Positions 1 through 9,138 of a DNA stretch of 41,731 nucleotides are shown one piece after another. Under the pieces are notes generated by a model. That model saw only the letters and a list, made by a program, of their open reading frames with translations. It ran no database searches and was not told the origin of the DNA. Location of the stretch: positions 1-41,731 of the forward strand of contig JAOUHN010000004.1 in NCBI GenBank assembly GCA_029865125.1, in the 5' to 3' direction. This stretch comes from Candidatus Moraniibacteriota bacterium. GTDB lineage: Bacteria > Patescibacteriota > Minisyncoccia > Moranbacterales > UBA9337. Each line of letters starts with the position of its first letter. Position 1 is the first letter of the stretch. The position numbers were made by a program, and so were the translations under genes.

Positions 1-1
1 A

Positions 2-1501
2 AAACTTTTGGTGAGTGAGCTTGAAGAAAGAGGAAGAGAGGACTTGGTGGAAAGAATCATTTTCGTCGCCACCCCACAAGCAGGAACCCCAAAGGCCTTG
101 GCAGGACTTTTGCATGGAGACAAGCTTAATATAGCTTCAGGAATAATCCTAGACAAAGACACTGCTCGAGGTTTTGCGGAAAACATGAGTGGAGCGTATA
201 ACCTTCTTCCTTCAAAAAAATATTTTGAAAAAGTGGAAACTCCAGTGATTGAGTTTTCTGATGAAGTGGATGACATTTATGATTTTCAAAAACTATATGG
301 CAAAGACATTGATAGTTTTGATGAAATGAAAAGTTTTCTTTTGGGAGATGATGGACAAAGAAGTGACCCAAGCTTTTCTGACACGGATTCGCCCAATGTT
401 CTTTCAAATAGTTTGTTTTCAAAAGCAACAAACTTGCACAGTGAAATTGATGACTGGGAAGCACCAGAAGGAATGAAAATCATTCAAATTGCTGGATGGG
501 GATTGGACACAATTTCCGGAATCAAATATGACAATTGCGACCTATATTTCTGCAATGGACTTAGTAATTTGGATCGAAAATTAGCTATTGTTCAAGACGG
601 GGATGGCACAGTAGTGACTGCCAGTGCTGTTGTAATGAGTGATGTGGACTATTATGTTGATTTGAAAAAGTATAATCGTCTCGGTGGTTTTCAGGTTAAC
701 AGGGAGCATGCAGATATCCTTGAGATTGACTCACTTCAAGATTTTATTTCAAATCTTATTGAGAATAAGGATGAATTGACTAGTTATATTAAGGATGATA
801 AGCCGGAAGTTAAAAATGAGGATAAAAGATTGCGTCTTAGAATGCATTCTCCAGTGGACGTTCATCTTTTTGACGAGGAAGGGAGCCACACAGGAGTCAC
901 TCAAAACCCAAATCCTGATTCTGATTTGAGGATGTTTGAAGAGGAAATTCCAAATTCGTACTATTGGGAATTCGGAGAAACAAAATATTTGGGGTCTGAT
1001 GGTGATGGTGTGACCAATGTTGATTTGATTGGAACGGGAATGGGAACATTCACATTTGAAATTGATGAGGTTCTGGGAGAAGAAACTGAGAACACAACCG
1101 TTTTTTCTGACATTCCCGTGTTTGAAGGGATGGAGGCGGAGCTTGAAATCAATGAAGGGGAAGTGAGCGCAATGGAAATTGATTTGGAAGGAGATGGAAT
1201 CGTTGATTTTTCATTGAGTCCAGGAGATGATACAATGAATGCGCAAGCTTCACTTCTCATTTTGGAAAAGATTTTGAATGATCTCACTTGTCACAAAAGT
1301 GTGAAACAACCACTTGTCCAAAGAATGATTCAGGTGAAAAGGTTGCTTGAAGATGAAAAAACACAACCTGCAAAAAACATCCTGGAAAGCATGGTCAATC
1401 ATTTGGAAGCTGTGAATAAAAGAAATGACATTGAGAAGCTGGGGATTTCTGAAGAAGAGATTGATGTTTTGATTAATATAATTTCAAAAATAAATAATTA
1501 A
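2..1501 (+). CDS. Lipase-like alpha/beta hydrolase, 5' end outside window
   Basis: Frame is open to the window edge (KLLVSELEERG...). 'VERIIFVATPQAGTP' resembles the segment after the nucleophile elbow in PGAP1/LCAT-like lipases. C-terminal part looks like an acidic beta-rich extension. Confidence 0.6.
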   Translation, partial: KLLVSELEERGREDLVERIIFVATPQAGTPKALAGLLHGDKLNIASGIILDKDTARGFAENMSGAYNLLPSKKYFEKVETPVIEFSDEVDDIYDFQKLYGKDIDSFDEMKSFLLGDDGQRSDPSFSDTDSPNVLSNSLFSKATNLHSEIDDWEAPEGMKIIQIAGWGLDTISGIKYDNCDLYFCNGLSNLDRKLAIVQDGDGTVVTASAVVMSDVDYYVDLKKYNRLGGFQVNREHADILEIDSLQDFISNLIENKDELTSYIKDDKPEVKNEDKRLRLRMHSPVDVHLFDEEGSHTGVTQNPNPDSDLRMFEEEIPNSYYWEFGETKYLGSDGDGVTNVDLIGTGMGTFTFEIDEVLGEETENTTVFSDIPVFEGMEAELEINEGEVSAMEIDLEGDGIVDFSLSPGDDTMNAQASLLILEKILNDLTCHKSVKQPLVQRMIQVKRLLEDEKTQPAKNILESMVNHLEAVNKRNDIEKLGISEEEIDVLINIISKINN

Positions 1502-1511
1502 AAATAAAAAT

Positions 1512-1931
1512 ATGAGTTATAAGAAGAAAATAAGAAATGTGGTGGTTGCATGTTTAATTGCGATTGTTGCTAGCTTGATTTTAGCATTGCCAGAAAATTT
1601 TGGATTGTGCTCCAAGAACGATGACGGATGTATTTATTGGTATATCGATACCTTTGATAATTTAGTGCAGTTTATATTTTATTTTGCACTTGCTATTATT
1701 TTTTCTTTGACTGGAGCATACTTTACAGGAGAGAAAGCTTTTAACGCATGGAAGAAATTTGCAATGATATATTTGTCAATTGCGATTATCCTGGTTTTGA
1801 TTTCACCAACAACTAACATGAACTTTGTTGGTTTTGACAAGGAGCTAACCACAATGTGGCTTGCTGGGATATTTTTTGTGGTGAGTTTGGGGATTATTTT
1901 GGGAAAGAGAGAAAAACAAAGTTCGATTTAA
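1512..1931 (+). CDS. Small 4-TM membrane protein, paralog 1 of 5
   Basis: Four hydrophobic segments; C-terminal motif LTTMWLAGIFFVVSLGIILGKREKQSS shared with the neighbouring ORFs. Confidence 0.8.
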   Translation: MSYKKKIRNVVVACLIAIVASLILALPENFGLCSKNDDGCIYWYIDTFDNLVQFIFYFALAIIFSLTGAYFTGEKAFNAWKKFAMIYLSIAIILVLISPTTNMNFVGFDKELTTMWLAGIFFVVSLGIILGKREKQSSI

Positions 1932-1949
1932 AAGGATAAATAAAAAAGT

Positions 1950-2378
1950 ATGAAATCTAAAAAGAAAGAAAGTATTATATTGATGACATCTATTATTCTG
2001 TTCCTTATTGGATATGCGATAGTCTATCCTGAAAACATGGGTATATGTGATAGAAATAATGATGCATGTATTTATAGTATGCCAACTTTTACTATTGGTG
2101 AGCCACTTTTATTTGGGTCAATTTCTTTAGTGGTCGTTTCAATATTTTTATTTTTTACAAATAAAAAATCTTTTGACATTTGGAAGAAATTTTCAATAAT
2201 TTATCTTCCAATTGCAATCATATTGATTTTGATTACCCCAGTTACATCCGGAGGTCTTATAAATATAAACAAAGAACTAACCACAATGTGGCTTGCTGGG
2301 ATATTTTTTGTGGTGAGTTTGGGGATTATTTTCGGAAAAAGAGATCATCACAGCCCGCTTGATTTGGATGAATGCTAG
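1950..2378 (+). CDS. Small 4-TM membrane protein, paralog 2 of 5
   Basis: Same C-terminal motif, tail GKRDHHSPLDLDEC. Confidence 0.8.
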   Translation: MKSKKKESIILMTSIILFLIGYAIVYPENMGICDRNNDACIYSMPTFTIGEPLLFGSISLVVVSIFLFFTNKKSFDIWKKFSIIYLPIAIILILITPVTSGGLININKELTTMWLAGIFFVVSLGIIFGKRDHHSPLDLDEC

Positions 2379-2511
2379 AACGAGATTTGAGTCCGTCAGT
2401 TGACGGAGAGATTTGAGATAGAGAAACCAGATTGAGATCATGAAACAGCAATTTAAAAAAAAGAAAAAACATGACACCAGATGACGGCCGTCGGCTCGCG
2501 TCCTGTTTGAA
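2289..2511 (+). repeat. Direct repeat block, copy A (about 220 bp)
   Basis: Near-identical to 2911-3134: 3' end of the TM gene plus noncoding segment with TCCGTCAGTTGACGGA hairpin and GACACCAGATGACGGCCGTCGGCTC motif. Confidence 0.9.
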
Positions 2512-2526
2512 GAAATAATTATTTAA

Positions 2527-2622
2527 GTGAAAAAAAGAAAAGACATTGAGAAACTGGGGATTTCTGAAGAAGAAATTGAGAATCTAATGAAAATTATTAA
2601 CAAAATTAATTTAAATATTTAA
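2527..2622 (+). pseudogene. Remnant of lipase-like gene 3' end
   Basis: Translates to VKKRKDIEKLGISEEEIENLMKIINKINLNI*, closely matching the end of the first CDS (VNKRNDIEKLGISEEEIDVLINIISKINN*). Confidence 0.8.
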
Positions 2623-2628
2623 AAATAT

Positions 2629-3000
2629 ATGAAAAATAAAAAGATTTTATTAAGTGCAGCAATAATTTTGAGTATTATTGCTGGAACGATTTATAAAAAT
2701 AGGTATTTTAATGATCTAGGGACATTTTTATTTTTGTTTTCCTTGGCGTTAATTATAATTTTTATTGTATTATATTTTGTGAAAAATGAAGGGGTATTTA
2801 AGATTTGGAGGAATTTTGCAGGGGTGTATTTATCGATTGCTATTATCTTGGCAGTGATTACTCCTGACACGCCTGGGTTTCTTCGTCCGGATAGTGAAAT
2901 TATATCACTTTGGCTTGCTGGAATATTTTTTGTGGTGAGTTTGGGGATTATTCTTGGAAAGAGAGATCATCACAGCCCGCTTGATTTGGATGAATGCTAG
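2629..3000 (+). CDS. Small 4-TM membrane protein, paralog 3 of 5
   Basis: Hydrophobic segments and shared C-terminus SLWLAGIFFVVSLGIILGKRDHHSPLDLDEC. Confidence 0.8.
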   Translation: MKNKKILLSAAIILSIIAGTIYKNRYFNDLGTFLFLFSLALIIIFIVLYFVKNEGVFKIWRNFAGVYLSIAIILAVITPDTPGFLRPDSEIISLWLAGIFFVVSLGIILGKRDHHSPLDLDEC

Positions 3001-3134
3001 AACGAGAATTGAGTCCGTCAGTTGACGGAGAGATTTGAGATAGAGAAACCAGATTGAGATCAGAAAATAGTAATTTAAAAAAAAGAAAAAACATGACACC
3101 AGATGACGGCCGTCGGCTCGTGTCCTGTTTGAAA
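2911..3134 (+). repeat. Direct repeat block, copy B
   Basis: Near-identical to 2289-2511. Confidence 0.9.
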
Positions 3135-3138
3135 GGAT

Positions 3139-3702
3139 ATGTATAGAATTGGACCAGTTCAAAAAAAGATCATAGTTACTCTTGTGGGAGGTGTGGTGTT
3201 AGGATCGACTTCATCTCCAAGGCAATATTTCAAGGTATTGCGTGAAATAAAAAGAGAGTGGAAAAACATTAATTCTAGAAGTTTTTCTCGTTCTATGCAA
3301 AGGCTTTCTCGTGAAAAACTAATTGAAAAGAAAATGCTTCCAAATGGAAATTTTAAGCTGGAGTTAACTAAAAAAGGAAAAAATGAAGCAAGAAAGCTGA
3401 GTTTATTGGGGAGTAGTGTTGCGTGCAAGAAGCCAAAAAAGTGGGATGGGAAATGGAGAATTGTTATTTTTGATATTCCTGAAAAAGATCGAATATTCAG
3501 AGGTATTTTGAGAGAACATTTGTATGAATTAAAATTTGCTAAATTGCAACAAAGTGTTTTTGTTTCTCCGCACCCCTTTGAGAGAGCTATTCTTGAATTG
3601 ACGAGGCTATATTCTGCTGAGCGCTATGTGCGAGTAATTACAGCTTTGAAAATTGACAACGAACAAGAAATTAAAAAGAAATTTCAAGGAATAATAAAGT
3701 AG
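3139..3702 (+). CDS. HTH plus Cas2-fold, PaaX-like protein
   Basis: N-terminal HTH-like region, then 'KWRIVIFDIPEKDRIFRGILREHLYELKFAKLQQSVFVSPHPFERAI', typical of PaaX C-terminal/Cas2-like proteins. Confidence 0.7.
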   Translation: MYRIGPVQKKIIVTLVGGVVLGSTSSPRQYFKVLREIKREWKNINSRSFSRSMQRLSREKLIEKKMLPNGNFKLELTKKGKNEARKLSLLGSSVACKKPKKWDGKWRIVIFDIPEKDRIFRGILREHLYELKFAKLQQSVFVSPHPFERAILELTRLYSAERYVRVITALKIDNEQEIKKKFQGIIK

Positions 3703-3737
3703 GACACCAGATGACGGCCGTCGGCTCATGTCCTGTT
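3701..3737 (+). repeat. Third copy of the GACGGCCGTC hairpin repeat
   Basis: AGGACACCAGATGACGGCCGTCGGCTCATGTCCTG; other copies at about 2471-2507 and 3093-3130. Confidence 0.85.
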
Positions 3738-3773
3738 TTGAGAAGTAATAAAATTTATTAAACAATAAGGAAT

Positions 3774-4160
3774 ATGAATTATAAGAAAAAGATATTAATA
3801 ATGTTGCTAATATCTGTAATTACTGGAATTTTTTCTTTTGGTACCTGTTTATCTTTATCGACAAGACATTATTGCAGTCCAGGTGAATTTGAAGCAATAT
3901 TTAATTTTTTGGCCCTTTTCTCGATCGCTTTTGGCACTATTTCCATAGTATTATTATTTACTAAAGGAGCATTTGATAGTTGGAAGTTATTCGCAATTAT
4001 TTATTTGATTGTGTCCATATTTCTTGTATCTGTAACATCAAACATGGGTGGAATGTTGGGAATTGATAAAGAATTTGTTACAATGTGGCTTGCTGGGATA
4101 TTTTTTGTGGTGAGTTTGGGGATTATTCTGGGAAAGAGAGAAAAACAAAGTTCGCTTTAA
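3774..4160 (+). CDS. Small 4-TM membrane protein, paralog 4 of 5
   Basis: Shared C-terminal motif FVTMWLAGIFFVVSLGIILGKREKQSSL. Confidence 0.8.
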   Translation: MNYKKKILIMLLISVITGIFSFGTCLSLSTRHYCSPGEFEAIFNFLALFSIAFGTISIVLLFTKGAFDSWKLFAIIYLIVSIFLVSVTSNMGGMLGIDKEFVTMWLAGIFFVVSLGIILGKREKQSSL

Positions 4161-4177
4161 AAGGATAAATAAAAAAT

Positions 4178-4612
4178 ATGAGTTATAAGAAGAAAATCAG
4201 AAATATAATAATTGCATGTTTAATTGCGATTGTTGCTAGCTTGGTTTTAGCATTGCCAGAAAATTTTGGATTATGTTCAAAGGGCGATACTGCTTGTGTT
4301 AGGAAATTCATTCACCGTTTTGATAATATAATACAGACAACGTTTTATTTTGCACTTGCTATTATTTTTTCTTTGACTGGAGCATACTTTACAGGAGAGA
4401 AAGCTTTTAACGCATGGAAGAAATTTGCAAGGATATATTTGCCAATTGCGATTGTTCTGGTTTTGATTTCACCAACAACTAACATGAACTTTGTTGGTTT
4501 TGACAAAGAACTAACCACAATGTGGCTTGCTGGGATATTTTTTGTGGTGAGTTTGGGGATTATTTTCGGAAAAAAAGATCATCACAGCCCGCTTGATTTG
4601 GATGAATGCTAG
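4178..4612 (+). CDS. Small 4-TM membrane protein, paralog 5 of 5
   Basis: N-terminal part nearly identical to paralog 1; tail GKKDHHSPLDLDEC as in paralogs 2 and 3. Confidence 0.8.
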   Translation: MSYKKKIRNIIIACLIAIVASLVLALPENFGLCSKGDTACVRKFIHRFDNIIQTTFYFALAIIFSLTGAYFTGEKAFNAWKKFARIYLPIAIVLVLISPTTNMNFVGFDKELTTMWLAGIFFVVSLGIIFGKKDHHSPLDLDEC

Positions 4613-4664
4613 GGAGGCTAATGAATAATTAAGAATGAATAATTAATAATGAATCAGAAACTCA

Positions 4665-4714
4665 TAAATTCCTAAAATCCTAAATTCCTAAATTCCTAAA
4701 ATCCTAAATTCCTA
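4665..4714. repeat. Short tandem repeat of CCTAAATT/CCTAAAAT units
   Basis: taaattcctaaaatcctaaattcctaaattcctaaaatcctaaattcctaa directly upstream of the 4723 start codon. Confidence 0.85.
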
Positions 4715-4722
4715 ACAACAAT

Positions 4723-5244
4723 ATGGCATATCCGCACACACATGAACTGGGGCTTCCTTTGAAAGATTATAGAGTGAATGGTTCTCCGTTTGGAAAAGAC
4801 TGCACCTATGAAGGGGTGAATTGGGGGATTCATCTTGGAGAAGATGTCATCTGTGAAGGTGGAACAAAGATTTTTTCAATTGGAAGAGGAAGGGTCGTGC
4901 ATTGTCAGCTTCACGCAGGAACGAAAGAAAAAGGAAATTGGGGATGGGTTGCAATCATTGCGCACAAGAATCCAAAAACAAAAAAAGTTTTCTTCTCGAT
5001 CTGTGGTCACATGGGACGAGTTTTTGTTTCAAAAGGGGACACGGTTGAATTGGGTCAAAAAATTGGAACCATCGGCGCCTCAAACACCCCAGAAAACGGT
5101 TTCTGGGAAACACCCCATCTTCACTTCGCAATTTTCACCGGACCCTGGCAAAGAAAAATCCTCCCCGGATATTTCAAACCAGAACACAAAAGAACCAAGC
5201 TGGAATGGTGGGTGAGTCCGAAGGAGTTTATTGAGAGATATTAA
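4723..5244 (+). CDS. M23-family (LytM-like) metallopeptidase domain protein
   Basis: GIHLGEDV (HxxxD) and PHLHFAI (HxH) motifs, VxxGDxVxxGQxIG lysostaphin-like core. Confidence 0.75.
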   Translation: MAYPHTHELGLPLKDYRVNGSPFGKDCTYEGVNWGIHLGEDVICEGGTKIFSIGRGRVVHCQLHAGTKEKGNWGWVAIIAHKNPKTKKVFFSICGHMGRVFVSKGDTVELGQKIGTIGASNTPENGFWETPHLHFAIFTGPWQRKILPGYFKPEHKRTKLEWWVSPKEFIERY

Positions 5245-5256
5245 TTTTCAAACTGA

Positions 5257-6618
5257 ATGGAGAATCAGGTATATAAAAAATTAAAAGAGAGCATTTCTGA
5301 TATAAGAAGAGATGAGCTTCCGAAAATGGTAGATCAGCTAATTCGCTTAGGCGCTTTTGAGGTGACTTTTCCAGTTTTTAAAAAAGGCTTGATTTTAAAA
5401 AATCCTGGTTTTAATACTAAAAAAGGTTGCTCTATAAAGTCGGGTTGTCATGGTGATTCTGAAACAAAAGATGGGAAGATAAGAATTGAGTATAGCGTTC
5501 AAGAAGACTGGAGAGGAAAAGTTAAAGCAGAGATAAAAAGATTTAATGAATCAAATGAAAAGGATAAGGTTGAAACTTTTGTATTTGCCACAAATCAATA
5601 CTTGGACAATAAGGAGATTGAGTATCAAGAGAATGGAAAAAAAATAAAAAAAAGTATTGAAGAATATATTAAAGATAAAACAGGGGTTGGTAATGTTATT
5701 GTTTTAGGATTGGATGATTTACTTTCACCGCTAAGTGATCCAGAATTCTCTGGTGTGAGAAGGGATTTTTTAAAAATCGAAAATGAATTTTTTATAAATA
5801 GTCAACAATATTTAGATGGACTTGAAAAGTATAGGCGATATAGAATAAGTGATGGTGAAAAAAAGTCTGTCAGCGGTGCAAGTAAATTATTGCAGCAAGT
5901 AAGTAGTTTATCATGGAAAATTAAAAATGCAGAATGTAAGATAATTTTTATTAATGGTACAAGCGAGAATTTTAAAGAATTGTTGCGCTTAGTGGGCAAT
6001 GCTGCCAATGTCATTAAGTGTGAAGATGATCAAGAGATGGTTTTTATAAGATATCCTAGAAAAGATTTCACTATAAGGCAAGAGCACATTGATGAGATTA
6101 CGGGGAATGGTATTAAATATATTACAATATGGGATCCTGAGAAAATTAATAATCTAAATGATTATTCTCAGTTTGAGCAAGGGCAAAATAAAATGGTTTT
6201 TGTTTGTGCAAACAATAAGGAGTCTAGCAAAATTATTAATGAAATGAATTTAGAAGAGGGTGAATATGAAATTATAGAAGCTTTTATGGGTGATACCGAA
6301 AGCACCTTTGATATTGATAATTATGAAAAGGGATTAGATATAAAAAAGGATTATTCAGGAAATGCTGTAAAATATCAAGCGATGACTTATTTGTATGGGC
6401 CAATCAATATTAATGATAGTGAGATAAGAGTTAAAATTCGTAAATTAGTGGGGATAAATAAAAAAGAGGAGGAATTTATATTAAAAAACCTAATACAAAA
6501 AGATGCTTTGAATAGAGTTGGAAACTTGGTTAGTGTTAGCGATTTTAAACTGGGTAAGAATATTCTAGAAAAATTAGTGAGTAGTGGTGAAATAGATATA
6601 AATAATTTAATGGTTTAA
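5257..6618 (+). CDS. Protein of unknown function, possible degenerate nuclease-like N-terminus
   Basis: Long ORF. 'GCHGDSETKDGKIRIEYSVQEDWRGKVKAEIKRF...VETFVFATNQ' resembles N-terminal nuclease-like domains of STAND/defense proteins; no Walker A seen. Confidence 0.55.
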   Translation: MENQVYKKLKESISDIRRDELPKMVDQLIRLGAFEVTFPVFKKGLILKNPGFNTKKGCSIKSGCHGDSETKDGKIRIEYSVQEDWRGKVKAEIKRFNESNEKDKVETFVFATNQYLDNKEIEYQENGKKIKKSIEEYIKDKTGVGNVIVLGLDDLLSPLSDPEFSGVRRDFLKIENEFFINSQQYLDGLEKYRRYRISDGEKKSVSGASKLLQQVSSLSWKIKNAECKIIFINGTSENFKELLRLVGNAANVIKCEDDQEMVFIRYPRKDFTIRQEHIDEITGNGIKYITIWDPEKINNLNDYSQFEQGQNKMVFVCANNKESSKIINEMNLEEGEYEIIEAFMGDTESTFDIDNYEKGLDIKKDYSGNAVKYQAMTYLYGPININDSEIRVKIRKLVGINKKEEEFILKNLIQKDALNRVGNLVSVSDFKLGKNILEKLVSSGEIDINNLMV

Positions 6619-6622
6619 CCAT

Positions 6623-9025
6623 ATGAGAGATAATTACAATAAAAAGTTTTTGAGTAAATTGGCTGCACTAAATAATGAAGTTGCAAATAAGCAATTAGTC
6701 GTTGTTGCGGTTGAATTTAGGAAAATTGTTTCGAAGCTTAGAGATAATGATAAAATTTATGACACCCTGGATTTATTAGAGGAATTTGTACATAGGGCAA
6801 CGAAGCAAGCTTTTGAAATAATTGATTTGGTTATGGAAAATAAATATCCTACTAAGAAATATAAGTCTAAATTTGGGGAATATTCAGGGAAGAGTTATGA
6901 GGATTTAGTCTTGAAATGTGTGGGAATATTGGAAATAATTCGATATTATGATAAGGATATTTTTATGAAGCTGATTGATATTCAAGAAAGAGTTAAAAAA
7001 TATGAATCTGTTCAGAAGAAAATCAAGGAAGTTTTGGAGAAGTATTCTAAATATAACTACCATGCGATTAGCAATCCAAAAATAGGATATGGAGTGCAAA
7101 GGAAAATTCTTGATGAAATTTTGAAATGGACTCCTCAGCAAAAAAAGAAAATATTTGATTTGATTGAAATTGTAACTCGTGAGTTTTTGAAGAGTTCTTT
7201 TGAGGGAACTTCAATGAAGGATTATAATACCATGGTTTTTCAGAGAGGGTCTCTTGGCGTGAATAAGTTTTTGAAAAATATTCGAAGAGAAACGATTGAT
7301 ATGCTTGTGGAGATGTTTGAAGGTACTAGAAGTGAAAATGTAAAATTGAGAATATTGAATATTTTGAATGAGGCGACAAGAAAGCCTATGGAGGGATATG
7401 ATGACAAAATGGTTGAAATGGTTGAAGGTGATGTTGAATATCTTGTGAAAATTTATGATCAATTTGCGTTTGGAAAAAATGGTAAGATTTCAAGTTTTCC
7501 GATTGTTAAGGAGATAGAAGATAAGCTATATTTTTTGAAAAAGGCTTATGGAGAAAATATTCCCGAGATTGAATTACTGAAAAAAAGAATTAATGAAAGT
7601 GAAGAATATCAATTTTTGAAATTACTTGTTAAGGATCATAATGATTTGGCCATTAGTGAAAAAGACTTAAATGATGAGATAAAAGAGTTGGTTAATTCTA
7701 TTGATGAGGATGATTTGGGTAGATATTGTGATGCACTGGAGAAGTTATCCAGTTATGTCAAAAGGAGATTGATTGATGAATGGGAATTAAGTCATGCAAG
7801 GAAATTTTGTTTTGAATTAGCAAAGAATAAACCAGATTTAGCAGGTAAGATTTTGTCTGAAATTATTTTTAATGGAAAGGAATTGAATCATTTTGTGTCA
7901 CAGTTTTTGTGTGGTTTTCGTGCTGAAAATCATACAAGAGAATGGGATAAATTCATTGGGCCAATTGTTGATAAAAAAAACATTGAGATGCTAAAAGTTA
8001 TTCCTTGGTCAGTTTCTTGTATCGTGGAACATGTTGATAGGTATGTAAGAGAGAATGATATAAGGCTGTTGAATGATATCGTGAAGGGGAATAATAAATT
8101 TTCTTTCTTGAGGGATGTTAAGAATGATGTGAGTAAGACAAATTTCCATGTAATCTTAATTGAAGCGTTGGCTGTTATTTGGAAGAAGGATAAGAAGAGA
8201 ATTGAGAAAATAATTATTGAAGAATTGAAGCAGAATAGTGAGGATCAAGGTTGTATTTCTGCATTATTGAATAATTTGGATTTTTCTTCTTATAGGAAAG
8301 TTCTTGATCTTTTAGAATTTAGTGATGGAAATATAAAGTTTATTATTGGTTTATTGGTTGAAATAGATAAGTTGGATCATCGAATGCAGGAGTTGATGGT
8401 TATTCTTAGTGAAAAATATTATGAGAATGTCATGAATGTTTTCATGAAACGGATTAATAATCGACAAAATATGAAAGAAAAGGGCAATTATGAAGCAGTT
8501 CCATATCATTTCAATCAAGAGCTGAAAGAGGCTATTGTGAATGGAGAAGAATATGAAAAGTTTATGTTGGAGTGGATTGAGTTGGCAAAGAAAGGAAGTT
8601 ATATTTTTTGCATGGATACTGGAAGACTTTTGAGAAGAGTTGATGGAGTGAAAAAGGAATATATTTTGAAAGTTTTGGATAAGAATAGCACAGAAAAGGA
8701 AATTGAAAATATTTTGAAAATGTTTACTTTTGATGTTCCTGATTATGAAATTTTGATTGGGATTATAAAGATGACTGACAAGAAGGAGATCTGGGGAAAC
8801 ATTGAAGGTGTGTTGGCTCAAACAGGGGTTGTGTCTGGTGAGCATGGAATTTCAGATAGCTATAAGCGGAAGGTAAAAGATTTTGAGAAATATAAAAAGG
8901 ATAAGGATGAGAATGTCAAAAAGTTTGCTGAAGGATTTGTTGATAATATGAATCAAAGAGCTAAGGAGGAAAGAAAAAGAGAGGATGAAGAAATTGCGCT
9001 TCGAAAAATTGAATTTGAAGGGTGA
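6623..9025 (+). CDS. Large predominantly helical (HEAT-like?) protein of unknown function
   Basis: 800-aa ORF starting 4 nt after the previous stop; Lys/Glu/Leu-rich repeated helical pattern. Confidence 0.6.
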   Translation: MRDNYNKKFLSKLAALNNEVANKQLVVVAVEFRKIVSKLRDNDKIYDTLDLLEEFVHRATKQAFEIIDLVMENKYPTKKYKSKFGEYSGKSYEDLVLKCVGILEIIRYYDKDIFMKLIDIQERVKKYESVQKKIKEVLEKYSKYNYHAISNPKIGYGVQRKILDEILKWTPQQKKKIFDLIEIVTREFLKSSFEGTSMKDYNTMVFQRGSLGVNKFLKNIRRETIDMLVEMFEGTRSENVKLRILNILNEATRKPMEGYDDKMVEMVEGDVEYLVKIYDQFAFGKNGKISSFPIVKEIEDKLYFLKKAYGENIPEIELLKKRINESEEYQFLKLLVKDHNDLAISEKDLNDEIKELVNSIDEDDLGRYCDALEKLSSYVKRRLIDEWELSHARKFCFELAKNKPDLAGKILSEIIFNGKELNHFVSQFLCGFRAENHTREWDKFIGPIVDKKNIEMLKVIPWSVSCIVEHVDRYVRENDIRLLNDIVKGNNKFSFLRDVKNDVSKTNFHVILIEALAVIWKKDKKRIEKIIIEELKQNSEDQGCISALLNNLDFSSYRKVLDLLEFSDGNIKFIIGLLVEIDKLDHRMQELMVILSEKYYENVMNVFMKRINNRQNMKEKGNYEAVPYHFNQELKEAIVNGEEYEKFMLEWIELAKKGSYIFCMDTGRLLRRVDGVKKEYILKVLDKNSTEKEIENILKMFTFDVPDYEILIGIIKMTDKKEIWGNIEGVLAQTGVVSGEHGISDSYKRKVKDFEKYKKDKDENVKKFAEGFVDNMNQRAKEERKREDEEIALRKIEFEG

Positions 9026-9058
9026 TTTCAAGTAGTGCAGTGGTGGCAAAATCAAATC

Positions 9059-9106
9059 AAAAAAGTTCTCATTCCCAGGTTTTGGGTGGGGACTTTTTGT
9101 TTTTTG
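9059..9106 (+). terminator. Hairpin plus T-tract, repeat family copy R1
   Basis: AAAAAAGTTCTCATTCCCAGGTTTTGGGTGGGGACTTTTTGTTTTTT; pairs with G:U wobbles. Confidence 0.65.
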
Positions 9107-9138
9107 TGGGGGGGGTGCAGTGCAAACCCTTCTTTAAT

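Noticed and set aside
2277-3162. Similar minus-strand ORFs at 2277-2477 and 2905-3162
   Set aside because: Their similarity comes from the duplicated DNA block antisense to the TM genes; no independent coding evidence.
2471-3737. CRISPR array next to a Cas2-like gene
   Set aside because: Only three copies of the hairpin motif at irregular, gene-length spacing; no spacers and no other cas genes.
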